From the NCBI GenBank assembly GCA_023247285.1, contig JAHFGU010000005.1, forward strand, positions 8,207 through 29,192: a DNA stretch of 20,986 bases, read 5' to 3'. Within the stretch, counting starts at the first letter, position 1. Each line of letters starts with the position of its first letter. The translations under genes and the position numbers were made by a program. The notes beneath the pieces were generated by a model that did not search any database, was not told where the DNA came from, and saw nothing but the letters and a program-made list of their open reading frames with translations. Shown here piece by piece: positions 6,803 to 15,089 of the stretch. This DNA is from Candidatus Omnitrophota bacterium. GTDB taxonomy: Bacteria; Omnitrophota; Koll11; Aquiviventales; Aquiviventaceae.

Positions 6803-7882
6803 ATGAGCCGGCCGTCGGTGACCTTCGTCATCATGGCAGGCGGCCGGGGGGAACGGCTCTGGCCGTTGGTCCGGACCGCCACCCCGAAGGTGTGCCTGGC
6901 GCCGGACGGCATCCACAGCCTCTTGCGCCGCACGATCGACCGGCTGCGCCCGGCATGGCCGGGAGCGTCCTGGCTCATCGTGACCACGCGCGAGCAGGCT
7001 GAGGCGGTGCGGGCCGCGCTGCCTGTCCGGCTGCGCCGGGCCGTGCTGGTTGAGCCGGACGTCAAGAACACGGCGGCGTGCATCACGCTGGCCGCGTTGG
7101 CCCTGGCGGCGCGCCAGCCGCAGCGCGTCATGGTGGCCGTGCCAGCGGATCATTGGGTCGGCGAGGCGACAGCATTCCAGCGCGCGGTGCGCGCCGGGAT
7201 CCAGGCGGCCATCCGCGAGGAGGCGATTGCGACTATCGGCATCCGGCCGGTGTCGCCGCACCCGGGCTTTGGGTACCTGTGCGCGGGCCCTGCGCTGCGC
7301 GGGTGGCGCCGGCCGCGCGTCTTCCAGTTGGCGCGGTTCATCGAGAAGCCGCAGCCGAAGGTGGCGGCGCGCCTTATCGCCGGCGGCCGCGTGTACTGGA
7401 ACAGCGGCACGTTCATCGGCACGGCGGAACAATTCTTGCTGCGGATCACCGAATGGCTGCCGGAGCATGCGCGCCGCCTGGTGCGCGCGGCCTCGGGCTT
7501 GGCGCGCGGCAACGGCGCCGGCCTGCGCCGCGCCTCGCGCGCCTATCGCGCGCTGCCGGCGGTCTCCTTCGATCACGGCGTGATGGATCACCTGCGCACC
7601 GGGGCGCTCATCGTGGAAGGCGACTTTCCGTGGGCGGATTTGGGCAGCTGGGACGCCTGGGCGCGCCTCGGGGCCCGGGCGGCGCGGACGGTCGGCGTGG
7701 ATAGCCATGGGGTGACGGTCGTGTCGCAGGACGAGCATCTGGTGGCCACGGTCGGCGTGCGCGACCTTGTGGTGGTGCACACCCCGTCGGCGACGCTCGT
7801 CTGCCGCGCCGACCAGACGCAGGCGGTGCGCGACGTGGTGCGGCGGCTGCGTACCGATGCGCGCCTGGCGCCCTACCGCTAG
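6803..7882 (+). CDS. manC: Mannose-1-phosphate guanylyltransferase
   Basis: This 359-residue cytosolic nucleotidyltransferase makes GDP-mannose from mannose 1-phosphate and GTP. It has the nucleotide loop MAGGRGERLWP (11-21), K29 in TPKVCL (usually PKQFL), EPDVKNTAACITLAAL, the metal site PADHW, GFGYL, FIEKP, YWNSGTF and PWADLGSWDAW. The length fits the short form without the C-terminal isomerase domain of the longer bifunctional ManC/AlgA proteins. The phosphohexomutase at 10299 could supply its substrate. GDP-mannose would feed surface glycans. Valine and cysteine replace the common Gln-Phe after K29, a modest departure. Confidence 0.92.
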   Translation: MSRPSVTFVIMAGGRGERLWPLVRTATPKVCLAPDGIHSLLRRTIDRLRPAWPGASWLIVTTREQAEAVRAALPVRLRRAVLVEPDVKNTAACITLAALALAARQPQRVMVAVPADHWVGEATAFQRAVRAGIQAAIREEAIATIGIRPVSPHPGFGYLCAGPALRGWRRPRVFQLARFIEKPQPKVAARLIAGGRVYWNSGTFIGTAEQFLLRITEWLPEHARRLVRAASGLARGNGAGLRRASRAYRALPAVSFDHGVMDHLRTGALIVEGDFPWADLGSWDAWARLGARAARTVGVDSHGVTVVSQDEHLVATVGVRDLVVVHTPSATLVCRADQTQAVRDVVRRLRTDARLAPYR

Positions 7883-7887
7883 CGGGC

Positions 7888-8310
7888 ATGCGGATCCTCG
7901 GCCTGGATGTCGGCGACCGGTTCATCGGCGTGGCCCTCAGCGATGCGCTGGGGCTGACCGCGCAGCCGCTGGCGCGCATCGATCGGCGCCAGACCGCGGC
8001 GGCAGACCAGGCGGTGGCGACACTCGCCGCGCAGCACGAGGCGCAGCGCATCGTCATCGGCTTGCCGCTGACGCTGCGGGGCGAGGAAGGCCCCCAGGCG
8101 GGGAAGGTGCGCGCCTTCGCGGCGCGCGTGCAGCGTCGGGCGCGCGTGTCGGTGGAGTTCGTGGATGAGCGGCTCACCACCGCGCAAGGTCAGCGCGCGC
8201 TGCTCGAGGCCGGCGCCTCGCGCCGCACGCGCAAGCAGGTCATCGACCAAGTGGCGGCTCAACTGATTCTTCAACACTACCTCGATGCGCACCGGCCGAC
8301 AGCGTCCTGA
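7888..8310 (+). CDS. ruvX: RuvX/YqgF family nuclease
   Basis: This 140-residue RNase H-like protein belongs to the YqgF family, linked in different bacteria to Holliday junction resolution and to 16S rRNA 5'-end processing. The acidic site residue is D7 in LGLDVGDRFIGVALSD. VIGLPLTLRGEEGPQA and FVDERLTT follow, and the C-terminal RKQVIDQVAAQLILQHYLD holds the last conserved aspartate. Length matches the family. It starts five bases after manC and overlaps the M16 peptidase gene. Confidence 0.92.
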   Translation: MRILGLDVGDRFIGVALSDALGLTAQPLARIDRRQTAAADQAVATLAAQHEAQRIVIGLPLTLRGEEGPQAGKVRAFAARVQRRARVSVEFVDERLTTAQGQRALLEAGASRRTRKQVIDQVAAQLILQHYLDAHRPTAS

Positions 8311-9592
8311 CCGTCCGCCGAATCCGTACCTGATGCGCCGGCTGTCCAGCGGCGTCGGGCTGGTCCAGCGGCCCGCCCCGCAGGCCCAGTCGGTCGCGGT
8401 GGGCGTCTGGGTGCGCGCCGGCGGACGGTATGAGCCGCTAGTCCGCGCCGGCCTGTCGCATTTCATCGAGCATCTGCTCTTCAAGGGCACGCGCCGTCGC
8501 ACCTGCGAAGAGCTCAAGCAGGCGATCGAGGGCGTCGGCGGGGTGCTGAACGGCTTCACGGCCGAGGAGTTCACGTGCTACATGGCCAAGGTGCCCGCGC
8601 GCCACGCGCGGCGCGCGATCGACGTGCTGGCCGACATGGTGCAGCGCCCGACCTTCGCCCCCCGCGATCTCGAGAAGGAGCGCGAGGTGATCCTCGAAGA
8701 GATCCGCATGTACGACGACACGCCGGGCCAGTACGTGCACGACCTGTTCAGCCAGCTCCTGTGGCCCGACCACCCCTTGGGCATGCTGCTCTCCGGCACG
8801 GAGGATACGGTCCGCCGCATCACGCGCGCCGACCTCGTGAGCTACTGGCGGCGGTTCTACCAGCCGGGCAACCTGCTCGTCTCGGTCGTGGGCGCTGCCG
8901 AGGCCGGCGCGATTGAGCGGCACGCGCAGCGCGCCTTCGGCGGCATGCGAGGCGCAGGCGCGCATCGGTTTCTGCGCGCGCCGCGGCCGCGCCGCAGCCC
9001 GCAGGTGCGCGTTTGGAACAAGCCGACCGAGCAGACGCACCTGTGCCTGGGCACCTACGCGATTCCGCGCACCCACCCGGACCGATTCGCGCTCGAGCTG
9101 CTGCACGTGCTGCTCGGCGCCAACATGTCCTCGCGCCTGTTCCGCGAGGTCCGCGAGAAGCGCGGCCTGGTCTACGAGATCGGCAGCACCATCAAGCGGT
9201 TCTATGACACGGGCGCGTTCGTGATCCATGCCGGGTGCGAGACGGGCAAGCTCTCCGCCACGGTCCAGACGATCTTCCGCGAGCTGGCGCGCGTGCGCCG
9301 CGGCCAGATCGCGGCCGCCGAGCTGCGCCGCGCGAAAGACTACTACGCCGGGCAGCTCCTCATCGGGCTGGAAGACACGATGGACCACATGCTGTGGATC
9401 GGCGAGCAGGCGGCGACCGTCGGCCGCGTCTGGCGGCCTGACCAGCTGCTGCGCCATGCCGAGCGGGTGACCCGGCAGGATGTCCGGCGCGTGGCGCGCC
9501 AGCTCTTCGTGACGGAGAAGTTGCACCTGGCTGTCGTGGGGTCCGTGACCCAGGCGGAGGCGGAGCGGATGACCGCGCGCGCCCGGATGTAA
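8285..9592 (+). CDS. M16 family zinc peptidase (processing-peptidase-like)
   Basis: This 435-residue protein has both halves of an M16B peptidase. The inverted zinc motif HFIEH is H59, E62 and H63, with a distal glutamate at E139 (or E138) in EREVILEEIR, 76 residues beyond H63. The second half has the conserved SRLFREVREKRGLVYEI segment that supplies an arginine/tyrosine pair. Relatives degrade or trim peptides; no signal peptide is seen, so a cytosolic site is likely. Two starts are possible: ATG 8285, overlapping ruvX by 26 bases, or ATG 8333 at Met17, just before the first conserved strand. The stop shares a base with the rpe ATG (TAATG). Confidence 0.93.
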   Translation: MRTGRQRPDRPPNPYLMRRLSSGVGLVQRPAPQAQSVAVGVWVRAGGRYEPLVRAGLSHFIEHLLFKGTRRRTCEELKQAIEGVGGVLNGFTAEEFTCYMAKVPARHARRAIDVLADMVQRPTFAPRDLEKEREVILEEIRMYDDTPGQYVHDLFSQLLWPDHPLGMLLSGTEDTVRRITRADLVSYWRRFYQPGNLLVSVVGAAEAGAIERHAQRAFGGMRGAGAHRFLRAPRPRRSPQVRVWNKPTEQTHLCLGTYAIPRTHPDRFALELLHVLLGANMSSRLFREVREKRGLVYEIGSTIKRFYDTGAFVIHAGCETGKLSATVQTIFRELARVRRGQIAAAELRRAKDYYAGQLLIGLEDTMDHMLWIGEQAATVGRVWRPDQLLRHAERVTRQDVRRVARQLFVTEKLHLAVVGSVTQAEAERMTARARM

Positions 9593-10296
9593 TGGCGCGC
9601 CCGCAGGACGCAGGGCAGCCGCCTTCGCCGCGCACTACCGCGGCAGCGCGCCGAATCCTCGTCGCCCCCAGTCTGCTGGCGTGCGACTTCAGCCGCTTGG
9701 CCGAGGAAATCCGACGGGTTGAGGCGGCCGGCGCCGACTGGCTCCACGTTGATGTGATGGATGGGCAGTTCGTTCCGAACCTGACGCTCGGCCCGGTGGT
9801 CGTTGAAGCGATCCGGCGCAGCGCCACCGTGCCGCTGGATGTGCATCTGATGCTGGACCATCCCGAGCGCTACCTGGACGCCTTCGTGCGTGCCGGCGCG
9901 CACTACCTCACCGTGCACGTGGAAGCGCCCGGGCTGCGGGAGCCTGAGGCGATGCGCAGCGCGCTGGAGGCCATCCGGCGCGCAGGCGCCCGCCCGGGGA
10001 TCTCCGTGCGGCCGCGGACGCAGGCCGACGCGCTATCCCCCTACCTGGACCGCGCCGAGCTGGTGCTGGTGATGAGCGTCGAGCCGGGGTTCGGCGGGCA
10101 GGCGTTCATGCCCGAGGTGGTGCCCAAGGTGCGGCAGATCCGCGAGCGGTACGCGGGCGCGCTGGCCGTGGACGGCGGCATCAACGCGCAGACCGGCCGG
10201 CAATGCCGGGAGGCCGGCGCCAATGTGCTCGTGGCCGGCACCTATGTCTTTCGCGCCGCGTCCGCGCAGGACGCGATCGCCTCACTCCGGGAGTAG
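9592..10296 (+). CDS. rpe: Ribulose-phosphate 3-epimerase
   Basis: This 234-residue TIM-barrel metalloenzyme interconverts ribulose 5-phosphate and xylulose 5-phosphate in the pentose phosphate pathway. APSLLACDFSRL, HVDVMDGQFVPN with metal ligand H52 and acid/base D54, DVHLML with H85, MSVEPGFGGQAF, and VDGGIN with D194 are all present. About 20 residues precede the first strand, rich in Pro, Ala and Arg; either this is an N-terminal extension or translation starts later. The start overlaps the M16 stop by one base, which supports the long form by coupling. Confidence 0.95.
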   Translation: MARPQDAGQPPSPRTTAAARRILVAPSLLACDFSRLAEEIRRVEAAGADWLHVDVMDGQFVPNLTLGPVVVEAIRRSATVPLDVHLMLDHPERYLDAFVRAGAHYLTVHVEAPGLREPEAMRSALEAIRRAGARPGISVRPRTQADALSPYLDRAELVLVMSVEPGFGGQAFMPEVVPKVRQIRERYAGALAVDGGINAQTGRQCREAGANVLVAGTYVFRAASAQDAIASLRE

Positions 10297-10298
10297 CC

Positions 10299-11744
10299 AT
10301 GGCCATCACATTCGGGACCGAAGGCTGGCGGGCGGTGATGGCGGATGAATTCACCATCGACAACGTGCGCCTCGTGGCGCAGGCGGTCGCGGACTGGGCG
10401 CGCGGGCAGCGCCCGAAGGCCGCCCGCCTGACGCTTGCGGTCGGGTATGACACGCGGTTCTTGTCGGATGCCTTCGCCCGCGCGGTTTGCGAGGTGCTGG
10501 CCGGAAACAGGATCCGCAGCGTGCTCAGCGACCGGGCCATCCCGACGTGCGCGACCAGCCGCTATGTCGTGGCCCACCGGCTGCCGCTCGGGGTCATGAT
10601 CACCGCCAGCCACAACCCCGGGGTGTACAACGGCATCAAAATCAAGGAAGCCTATGGCGGGTCAGCCCCGCAGGAGACCGTTGACGGCATCGAGCGGCTG
10701 ATCGGGCGCCATCCGGTGCGGCGGCGCGCGTTCGACGAGGCGTCGGCCGACGGCCTCGTGACGCCGGCGAACTTCCTTCCGGATTTCCTCCAGGGCATCC
10801 GCCGCGCCATCGACCTGCGCGCCATCCGCCGGGCCAACTTCCGCGTGGTCATCGACGCGATGCACGGCGCCGCCGGCCGCCTCATCGAGGGGCTGCTGGC
10901 AGGCGGCCGCTGCCGCGTCGAGACGCTGCACGGGGATCCGGATCCGCGATTCGGCGGCCGAGCCCCCGAGCCGATCGCGTCCAACCTGGGCGAGCTCATG
11001 GCCCGCGTGAAGCGCACGCGCGCCCACCTCGGGATCGCCAATGACGGGGACGCCGACCGGCTCGGGATCATCGGCCCGGGCGGCGTGTGGCTTAACCCCG
11101 GACAGATCCTGTGCGTGCTGTTGGACCATCTGGTGTCCACGCGGCATGCGGCCGGGGCCGTCGTGAAGACCGTGTCCAACACGATGATGATCAACCGCCT
11201 CACCCAGGCGCTGGGCCTGCGGCTCATCGAAGTGCCGGTGGGCTTCAAGCACATCACGAAGCTGTTTTTGGACGATGATGTGCTCATCGGCGGGGAAGAG
11301 TCAGGCGGCATCGGCGTCAAAGGGTATCTGCCGGAGCGCGACGGCATCTTCAACGGGCTGCTGCTGCTCGAAGTGCTCGCCGCCCGGCGCCAATCCCTGG
11401 CCGTCATCCTGCGGGATCTGGAGCGCCGCTACGGCCGATGGCATTATGGGCGGCGCGATCTGCACCTGAAGATGCCGCAGGTGGACGCGCTCTTCGCGCG
11501 GCTGCGGGAAGCCCCCCCGGAGTCGCTCGCCGGCGTTCCGGTGGCCGGCGTCAGCCGGCTCGACGGGGTCAAGCTGATCGGCCGCGATGACAGCTGGCTG
11601 CTGTTCCGCCGCTCCGGCACCGAGCCGATCGTGCGCATTTACGCGGAAACCCCGCAGCGCGCGCGGCTGCCCCGGCTGCTCGAGCTGGGGGTCGCGCTGG
11701 CCGAAGGCCGGGCCACGCGGGCGCAGGCCGCTGGCGCTGCGTGA
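10299..11744 (+). CDS. Phosphoglucomutase/phosphomannomutase family protein
   Basis: This 481-residue alpha-D-phosphohexomutase moves phosphate between C1 and C6 of hexoses. FGTEGWRAVMADEFT opens the protein. The phosphoserine is S104 in TASHNP, the magnesium loop is DGDADR (249-254), sugar specificity comes from GGEESGG (331-337), and the phosphate loop is RSGTEP (438-443). The ATG at 10299 lies two bases after rpe and five bases after GGGAG, a usable Shine-Dalgarno. The upstream open frame overlaps rpe and is not coding. Glucose and mannose cannot be told apart by eye; the nearby manC favours mannose. Confidence 0.93.
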   Translation: MAITFGTEGWRAVMADEFTIDNVRLVAQAVADWARGQRPKAARLTLAVGYDTRFLSDAFARAVCEVLAGNRIRSVLSDRAIPTCATSRYVVAHRLPLGVMITASHNPGVYNGIKIKEAYGGSAPQETVDGIERLIGRHPVRRRAFDEASADGLVTPANFLPDFLQGIRRAIDLRAIRRANFRVVIDAMHGAAGRLIEGLLAGGRCRVETLHGDPDPRFGGRAPEPIASNLGELMARVKRTRAHLGIANDGDADRLGIIGPGGVWLNPGQILCVLLDHLVSTRHAAGAVVKTVSNTMMINRLTQALGLRLIEVPVGFKHITKLFLDDDVLIGGEESGGIGVKGYLPERDGIFNGLLLLEVLAARRQSLAVILRDLERRYGRWHYGRRDLHLKMPQVDALFARLREAPPESLAGVPVAGVSRLDGVKLIGRDDSWLLFRRSGTEPIVRIYAETPQRARLPRLLELGVALAEGRATRAQAAGAA

Positions 11745-13540
11745 TGACGGACTTGGATCGCGTGCGCAATTTCTGCATCGTAGCGCACATCGACCACGGC
11801 AAATCCACGCTTGCCGACCGGCTGCTGCAGCTCACCGGGGCGGTGGAGCAGCGCAAATTCCGGGAACAGCTCCTCGATGACATGGACCTGGAGCGGGAGC
11901 GCGGCATCACGATCAAGGCCTCGGCGGTCCGGCTGCGCTACCAAGCCCAGAATGGCCAGCGCTACATCTTGAACCTCATCGATACCCCCGGCCATGTGGA
12001 TTTTTCCTTCGAAGTGACCAAGAGCCTGCAGGCCTGCGAGGGCACGTTGCTGGTCGTCGACGCCGCTCAGGGCGTCGAAGCGCAGACCGTGGCCAATTTC
12101 CAGCTGGCCAAGGACCGCGGGTTGACGATCCTGCCGGTGCTCAACAAAATTGATCTGCCCAACGCGCAGCCGGACCGGGTGGCCGACGAAATCCGGCACC
12201 TGCTCCAGCAGCCGGATGTGCCGATCACCTATGCCAGCGCCAAGGAGGGCAGGGGCGTGCCGGAACTCTTGGAGCGCATCGTGCGCGAAGTGCCGCCGCC
12301 CTCCGGCGATCCCGCCGCCCCGCTGGCCTGCCTCGTGTTCGACTCCACGTATGATTCGTACAAGGGCGTCATTGTGTTTATCCGCCTTGTCCATGGCACG
12401 CTGCGCGCGCGGATGGGCATCACCTTGATGGGCAACCGGACGCAGTTTGACGTCCAGGAGCTGGGCGTGCTGCACCCGGCCCCGGAGCCGGTGCAGGAGC
12501 TGCGCGCCGGCGAGGTGGGCTATTTCACCGCCAACATCCGCCAGCCGCATGATGTGGTGGCGGGCGACACCGTCACCGAGACCGCGCGCCCGGCGGCGCA
12601 GCCGCTGCCCGGGTTCATCCGGTTGAAGCCCATGGTCTTCGCCGGGATCTATCCGGCCAGCGCGCAGGAGCTGACTGCGCTGCGGGCGGCGATGGAGAAA
12701 TTCGCCCTCACCGACGCCGCGTTCCAGTTCGAGCCGGAGCAGTCCGACGCCCTAGGCCAGGGATTCCGGTGCGGCTTCCTCGGGCTGCTGCACATGGAGA
12801 TCGTCCAGGAGCGGCTTGAGCGCGAGTACGGCGTGGATCTGGTCCTCACGACGCCCAGCGTGGTGTTCCAAGTCACGCTGCAGGGGCACAAGGTGCTGGA
12901 GGTCCACCGGCCCCACGACCTGCCCAGCCCCTCGTCGATCGTCTCGATCGCCGAGCCGCATGTCCGAGCCGTGATTCTCGCGCCGGCCGACACCGTCGGC
13001 GCGCTCATGGACCTGGTCATGCAGAAGCGCGGCGCCTACACGTCCACCGAGTACCTGAGCGAAACCCGGGTCAAACTCGTCTATGAACTGCCGCTGGCTG
13101 AAATTCTCGTGGACTTCTATGACCGGCTCAAGTCGCTAACGCGCGGCTACGGCTCGTTCGATTACGAGCTCATCGGCTACCGGCCCGCGAAGCTGGTCCG
13201 CCTCGACGTCCTGCTCAACGGTCGGATTTGCGAGCCGCTGTCCTCGATCGTCGCCAAGGACCAGGCCTACGAGAAAGGCAAGGTCCTCGTGCAGCGGCTC
13301 AAGACCTTGATTCCGCGCCAGCTCTTCGAGGTGGCGGTGCAGGCCGCCGTGGGCAGCCACGTCATCGCCCGCGAAACCATCCGGCCGCTGGCCAAGAACG
13401 TGACGGGCAAGTGCTACGGCGGGGACATCAGCCGCAAGCGCAAATTGTGGGAGCGCCAAGCTGAAGGGAAGAAGCGCATGAAGCAGTTCGGCAACGTGGA
13501 AATTCCCCAGGAGGCCTTCCTGGCGGTCTTGAAAATCTGA
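11744..13540 (+). CDS. lepA: Elongation factor 4 (LepA), ribosome back-translocating GTPase
   Basis: This 598-residue translational GTPase has all G motifs: AHIDHGKS (14-21), RGITIKA, DTPGH, NKID and SAKEG. The LepA-specific C-terminal part is complete, including LVYELPLAEILVDFYDRLKS and the final KNVTGKCYGGDISRKRKLWERQAEGKKRMK. Length equals the E. coli protein. The ATG at 11744 shares one base with the preceding TGA (TGATG); a GTG one codon earlier is also possible. The stop is again TGATG with lepB, so lepA and lepB are coupled, an arrangement common in bacteria. Confidence 0.97.
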   Translation: MTDLDRVRNFCIVAHIDHGKSTLADRLLQLTGAVEQRKFREQLLDDMDLERERGITIKASAVRLRYQAQNGQRYILNLIDTPGHVDFSFEVTKSLQACEGTLLVVDAAQGVEAQTVANFQLAKDRGLTILPVLNKIDLPNAQPDRVADEIRHLLQQPDVPITYASAKEGRGVPELLERIVREVPPPSGDPAAPLACLVFDSTYDSYKGVIVFIRLVHGTLRARMGITLMGNRTQFDVQELGVLHPAPEPVQELRAGEVGYFTANIRQPHDVVAGDTVTETARPAAQPLPGFIRLKPMVFAGIYPASAQELTALRAAMEKFALTDAAFQFEPEQSDALGQGFRCGFLGLLHMEIVQERLEREYGVDLVLTTPSVVFQVTLQGHKVLEVHRPHDLPSPSSIVSIAEPHVRAVILAPADTVGALMDLVMQKRGAYTSTEYLSETRVKLVYELPLAEILVDFYDRLKSLTRGYGSFDYELIGYRPAKLVRLDVLLNGRICEPLSSIVAKDQAYEKGKVLVQRLKTLIPRQLFEVAVQAAVGSHVIARETIRPLAKNVTGKCYGGDISRKRKLWERQAEGKKRMKQFGNVEIPQEAFLAVLKI

Positions 13541-14088
13541 TGGCGAGGCTGACGCCGCACCAGCGCCAGGTTTGGCGCGAGAACATCGAGTCGCTGGTCT
13601 GGGCCGTCGCGCTGGCCCTCGTGATCCGCGCGTTCATCATGGCGCCGTTCAAAATCCCCTCCGGCTCGATGCGGCCGACGCTGATGGAAGGCGACCGGAT
13701 CCTCGTCAACAAGTTCATCTACCGGTTCCACGAGCCGCGGCGCGGCGAGATCGTCGTCTTCCGCTACCCGCTAGAGCCCAAGCGGCCCTTTATCAAGCGG
13801 CTGGTGGGCCTGGGCGGCGACCGGCTGGAGCTGCGGAGCGGCGAGGCGTACATCAATGGCGCGCAGCTGCAGCTGCCGGCGGGGGTGCACCCAGGCTACA
13901 CGAACAGCGGCACCTACGGGCAGGCGCGCCAAGTCGTGGAGGTGCCGGCCGACTCGCTCTACGTCTTGGGGGATAATACCGAGCACTCCCATGACAGCCG
14001 CTACTGGGGATTCGTGCCGCGCAAGCTTGTCATTGGGCGGGCCCTGTGCATTTTTTGGCCGCTGACACGTTGGCGCATCCTGCGCTGA
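13540..14088 (+). CDS. lepB: Signal peptidase I
   Basis: This 182-residue inner-membrane serine protease removes signal peptides from exported proteins. A single N-terminal membrane segment (about 17-35) precedes the catalytic S43 in IPSGSMRPTL. The general base is K86 in FIKRLVGLGGD, and the C-terminal box GDNTEHSHDSRYWGFVP follows. It is the short form with a small insert domain. The exported TIGR04073-like protein would be a likely substrate; the lipoprotein after it would go to signal peptidase II instead. Confidence 0.96.
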   Translation: MARLTPHQRQVWRENIESLVWAVALALVIRAFIMAPFKIPSGSMRPTLMEGDRILVNKFIYRFHEPRRGEIVVFRYPLEPKRPFIKRLVGLGGDRLELRSGEAYINGAQLQLPAGVHPGYTNSGTYGQARQVVEVPADSLYVLGDNTEHSHDSRYWGFVPRKLVIGRALCIFWPLTRWRILR

Positions 14089-14097
14089 GCCGGCCAG

Positions 14098-14126
14098 TTG
14101 CCTTGCCCAACGGTTCATGCTAGAGT
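14098..14126 (+). promoter_or_regulatory. Sigma-70-type promoter for the glycine-zipper lipoprotein gene
   Basis: TTGCCT (14098-14103) and TAGAGT (14121-14126) are separated by 17 bases. TG plus one base directly precedes the -10, making it an extended -10. The expected leader of about 25 bases ends in a strong Shine-Dalgarno. Confidence 0.45.
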
Positions 14127-14146
14127 ACCTTCTGGAATAACCAACC

Positions 14147-14153
14147 AAGGAGG
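14147..14153 (+). promoter_or_regulatory. Strong Shine-Dalgarno AAGGAGG
   Basis: AAGGAGG lies five bases before the ATG at 14159. It is the best ribosome binding site in the window and suggests high expression. It selects 14159 over the out-of-frame ATG at 14154. Confidence 0.75.
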
Positions 14154-14158
14154 ATGAC

Positions 14159-14533
14159 ATGCAGCGGGCAGGCGCGATGCTGATCGCGGTTGCGGTGGCG
14201 GGGCTGTGCGGATGCGAGAGCATGGGCACGGCTGCGCAATCCAAGACGAACCAGGGGGCGGTGCTCGGGGGGCTCCTGGGGGCGGGCACCGGGGCGATCA
14301 TCGGAAACCAATCAGACCACGCCGGGGCAGGGACCGCCATCGGGGCCGGCCTCGGCGCCATCAGCGGGGCGCTCGTCGGCCACGCGATGGAAGAAAAAGA
14401 GCAGGCCGCGCAGCAGCGCTCCACGCCCGCGGCCACCGGCCGAACCAAATTCTGCCCGGTGGGCGGCGAGATTTACGGCGAGGACATCAAGTACTGCCCG
14501 AACCACGGGGTCGAGCTTCGGTACAAGGAGTAG
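14159..14533 (+). CDS. Glycine-zipper lipoprotein with C-terminal Cys-rich module
   Basis: This 124-residue protein starts with a hydrophobic signal (residues 5-16) and a lipobox-like LCGC ending at C19, so it is probably a lipoprotein. Residues 33-75 alternate glycine with small hydrophobic residues (for example GAVLGGLLGAGTGAIIG), a glycine zipper that can insert as two packed helices. An E/Q/A-rich linker leads to a short module with C99-P, Y, C113-P and H116-G, shaped like a zinc ribbon in which one cysteine of the first knuckle is a glycine. It has its own promoter and a strong Shine-Dalgarno, in contrast to its neighbours. Function is unknown; an envelope structural role is likely. Confidence 0.8.
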   Translation: MQRAGAMLIAVAVAGLCGCESMGTAAQSKTNQGAVLGGLLGAGTGAIIGNQSDHAGAGTAIGAGLGAISGALVGHAMEEKEQAAQQRSTPAATGRTKFCPVGGEIYGEDIKYCPNHGVELRYKE

Positions 14534-14546
14534 TCGCGCGCTCCGG

Positions 14547-15089
14547 ATGAGTTTGGCCAACAAGATCTCGGTGTTCCGGATATTGTTGGTCCCGGCGATT
14601 GTCGCCTCGCTCCTGTACTACCATCCCTCGCGCGATAGCTTGCGGTTCCTCGCGCTGGGGCTCTTCATCATCGGGATGGCGTCGGATGCCATTGATGGAT
14701 TTCTCGCCCGGCGCCGGCGCCAGGAGAGCGAGCTGGGCACGCTCCTGGACCCGGTGGCGGACAAAGCGCTCATCCTCAGCACCCTCATCAGCTGTTCCGT
14801 CATCAGCGGTCTGCCTCCATGGATGCGCATTCCCGCATGGTTCAATCTGATCGTCATCAGCCGGGATGTGCTGTTGGTGGCCGGCGCGATCATCCTCTTC
14901 CTGCTCAAAGGCCGCTGGAGTGTGCGCCCGAGCCTCCTGGGCAAGACGACCACGTGCGCTCAGATGGTCGTGATTCCATCGGTGCTCCTGGCGCTGCCGC
15001 TCACCCGCAACCTGCTCCTGCTGGCGGCCGGGCTGACGGTCCTCTCGGCGATCAGCTACGTCCGGAGCGGGGTCCGGGCGCTGGGGTGA
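14547..15089 (+). CDS. pgsA: CDP-alcohol phosphatidyltransferase, probably phosphatidylglycerophosphate synthase
   Basis: This 180-residue polytopic membrane enzyme transfers a phosphatidyl group from CDP-diacylglycerol to an alcohol, most likely glycerol 3-phosphate. The family motif D-x2-DG-x2-AR-x8-G-x3-D-x3-D is complete with D47, D50, G51, A54, R55, G64, D68 and D72. Several hydrophobic helices follow. The ATG at 14547 comes just before the first conserved NKISVFRILLVP. The nearest Shine-Dalgarno-like AAGGAG is 16 bases away, too far to be ideal. Substrate among CDP-alcohol transferases is inferred from PgsA-like length and N-terminus. It overlaps der by four bases (GTGA). Confidence 0.88.
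   Translation: MSLANKISVFRILLVPAIVASLLYYHPSRDSLRFLALGLFIIGMASDAIDGFLARRRRQESELGTLLDPVADKALILSTLISCSVISGLPPWMRIPAWFNLIVISRDVLLVAGAIILFLLKGRWSVRPSLLGKTTTCAQMVVIPSVLLALPLTRNLLLLAAGLTVLSAISYVRSGVRALG

Noticed and set aside
5764..7780. Long minus-strand frames opposite trpA and manC
   Set aside because: They are shadows of genes with intact catalytic motifs. Their Arg/Pro/Ala-rich composition is that of out-of-frame GC-rich DNA.
14030..14060. Intrinsic terminator near the T6 run close to the lepB 3' end
   Set aside because: The T-run is inside lepB coding sequence, and the preceding GGGC/GCCC stem has only a two-base loop.
14819..15085. N-terminal extension of Der through pgsA
   Set aside because: The stretch is antigenic-looking out-of-frame sequence without motifs; GTG at 15086 places the first G1 loop at residue 10 as normal.
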